A stretch of 53,625 nucleotides of DNA from JARRON01 sp037383845. Its GTDB lineage: Bacteria > Pseudomonadota > Gammaproteobacteria > Steroidobacterales > XN24. Shown here piece by piece: positions 53,176-53,625 of the stretch. The position numbers were made by a program, and so were the translations under genes. Numbering within the stretch: position 1 is the stretch's first letter; each line of letters begins with the position of its first letter. Where the stretch lies: positions 1-53,625 of the forward strand of contig JARRON010000028.1 in NCBI GenBank assembly GCA_037383845.1. Direction: 5' to 3'. Below the pieces are notes generated by a model. The model saw nothing but the letters and a program-made list of their open reading frames with translations, was not told the DNA's origin and did no database searches.

Positions 53176-53265
53176 CCCCTCACCCCGGCGGGGAGAGGGG
53201 ACCGCAAGCGGCCCCCGGCTGGATCGGGAGGCCTGCAACACGCCGCCGGGATCGGAGGCAGCCGC
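53176..53265. repeat. Palindrome-headed extragenic repeat, copy 2
   Basis: The head is CCCCTCACCCC (53176-53186) / GGGGAGAGGGG (53190-53200), with one mismatch in the stem. The tail has GGATCGGGAGGCCTGCAACA and CGGGATCGGAGGCAGCCGC. It is clearly related to copy 1, 223 bp away, with several substitutions and a 1-bp length change. Confidence 0.75.
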
Positions 53266-53380
53266 TTTCTGCCGGGGCTCAGGCGCGGAAAAACACAGGA
53301 ATGATGGACGACCCGACAGGCCGTCAACCGGCTGGCCCACGTATAAGGCCCGCCCACGGAAATCAGGCCGTGCTCCGGCG

Positions 53381-53625
53381 GGCCGCAGACCCCGCGCACG
53401 GAGCGCCGCCAGCGCCCACCCGCACAGGCCAGCCATCTCCCTCCTCCCCGTCCGAGCGGAGAAGGGCGTGAGGGGTGCCAACCGCTCGCCCGCAGGCCGC
53501 AGACGCCGCGCACCGAGCGCCGCCGACGCCCACCTGCACAGGCCAGCCATCTCCCCCCTCCCCGTCCGAGCGAAGAAGGGGGTGAGGGGTGCCAACCGCT
53601 CGCCCGCAGGCCGCAGACGCCGCGC
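53381..53625. repeat. 114-bp tandem repeat, two copies plus the start of a third
   Basis: Unit 1 is 53381-53494 and unit 2 is 53495-53608, with 8 differences in 114 positions. A third unit begins at 53609 and is cut by the window end. Each unit starts GGCCGCAGAC and ends CCGCTCGCCCGCA, and includes CTCCCCGTCCGAGCG with GAGGGGTG. The unit is a multiple of three (38 codons), so the array stays open in all frames and yields spurious long ORFs. Confidence 0.92.

Larger units (their letters stand above)
52790..53625. other. Non-coding repeat-rich region at the right window end
   Basis: About 830 bases upstream of the atp promoter hold no gene that I can support. Long open frames on the minus strand simply translate the repeats. 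The region contains two copies of a palindrome-headed element, a direct-repeat tail and a 114-bp tandem repeat (all listed separately). Its mix of CCCTCNCCCC/GGGGNGAGGG palindromes is like dispersed repetitive extragenic elements seen in many proteobacteria. Confidence 0.75.

Noticed and set aside
53381..53625. CRISPR array or a repeat protein encoded on the minus strand (52936-53595)
   Set aside because: Units abut without spacers, and the frame stays open only because the unit is 114 bp; there are no gene signals and the peptide is low-complexity.

Overview
The window is 53.6 kb of GC-rich (roughly two thirds G+C) bacterial chromosome. Gene content and order suggest a gammaproteobacterium, possibly near the Ectothiorhodospiraceae/Chromatiales: def-fmt-rsmB-DUF4390-ntrY-ntrX, LysM-dprA-smg-topA-tsaC-hemF, argS-SPOR, glmU-glmS and a complete atpIBEFHAGDC operon. 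The taxonomic placement is inference from synteny. A 66-base run of N inside ntrX shows this is a draft assembly. No rRNA, tRNA, CRISPR array, integrase or insertion sequence was seen.

Layout. 1-0.7 kb: an ECF sigma gene and a partial DUF3619-like partner, leftward. 1-5.5 kb: priA, argS and a SPOR-domain gene, rightward. 5.5-12.6 kb: a tightly overlapping leftward operon for protein maturation and translation (def, fmt, rsmB), DUF4390 and an NtrY/NtrX-type two-component system whose regulator has a degenerate AAA+ domain. 12.8-20.5 kb: rightward LysM lipoprotein, a 5'-truncated dprA, smg, topA, tsaC, hemF, a VOC protein and an AhpD-like protein lacking one CxxC cysteine. 20.5-23.6 kb: a MAPEG gene, a structured non-coding stretch ending in a terminator, tag, and a leftward ECF sigma / DUF3379 anti-sigma / HvfA-like peptide cluster. 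23.7-31.5 kb: hemB-aroE, gamma carbonic anhydrase and glutathione reductase (leftward), prlC, xthA and an HD phosphohydrolase. 31.5-38.5 kb: a hypothetical gene, an ArnT-like glycosyltransferase, OMPLA, glmS and glmU, all leftward. 38.6-45.3 kb: a leftward block of small accessory genes, with a decayed VOC gene, separating glmU from the atp operon. 45.8-52.7 kb: the ATP synthase operon, with a good sigma70-type promoter at 52.76-52.79 kb. 52.8-53.6 kb: non-coding DNA full of palindromic and 114-bp tandem repeats that runs off the window.

The most interesting item is the 103-residue secreted peptide at 22091-22402. It has six EGKCG motifs in a 57-bp tandem repeat, the signature of HvfA-type oxazolone/thioamide RiPP metallophore precursors. 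It lies directly downstream of an ECF sigma factor and a membrane anti-sigma factor, but no modifying enzyme (MNIO/DUF692 or its partner) is encoded in the window. If the family call is right, this is an orphan, sigma-controlled metal-buffering peptide. Other points worth checking are the truncated dprA, the Walker-impaired NtrX, the CxxC-less AhpD-like protein and the candidate structured RNA at 20.9-21.3 kb.
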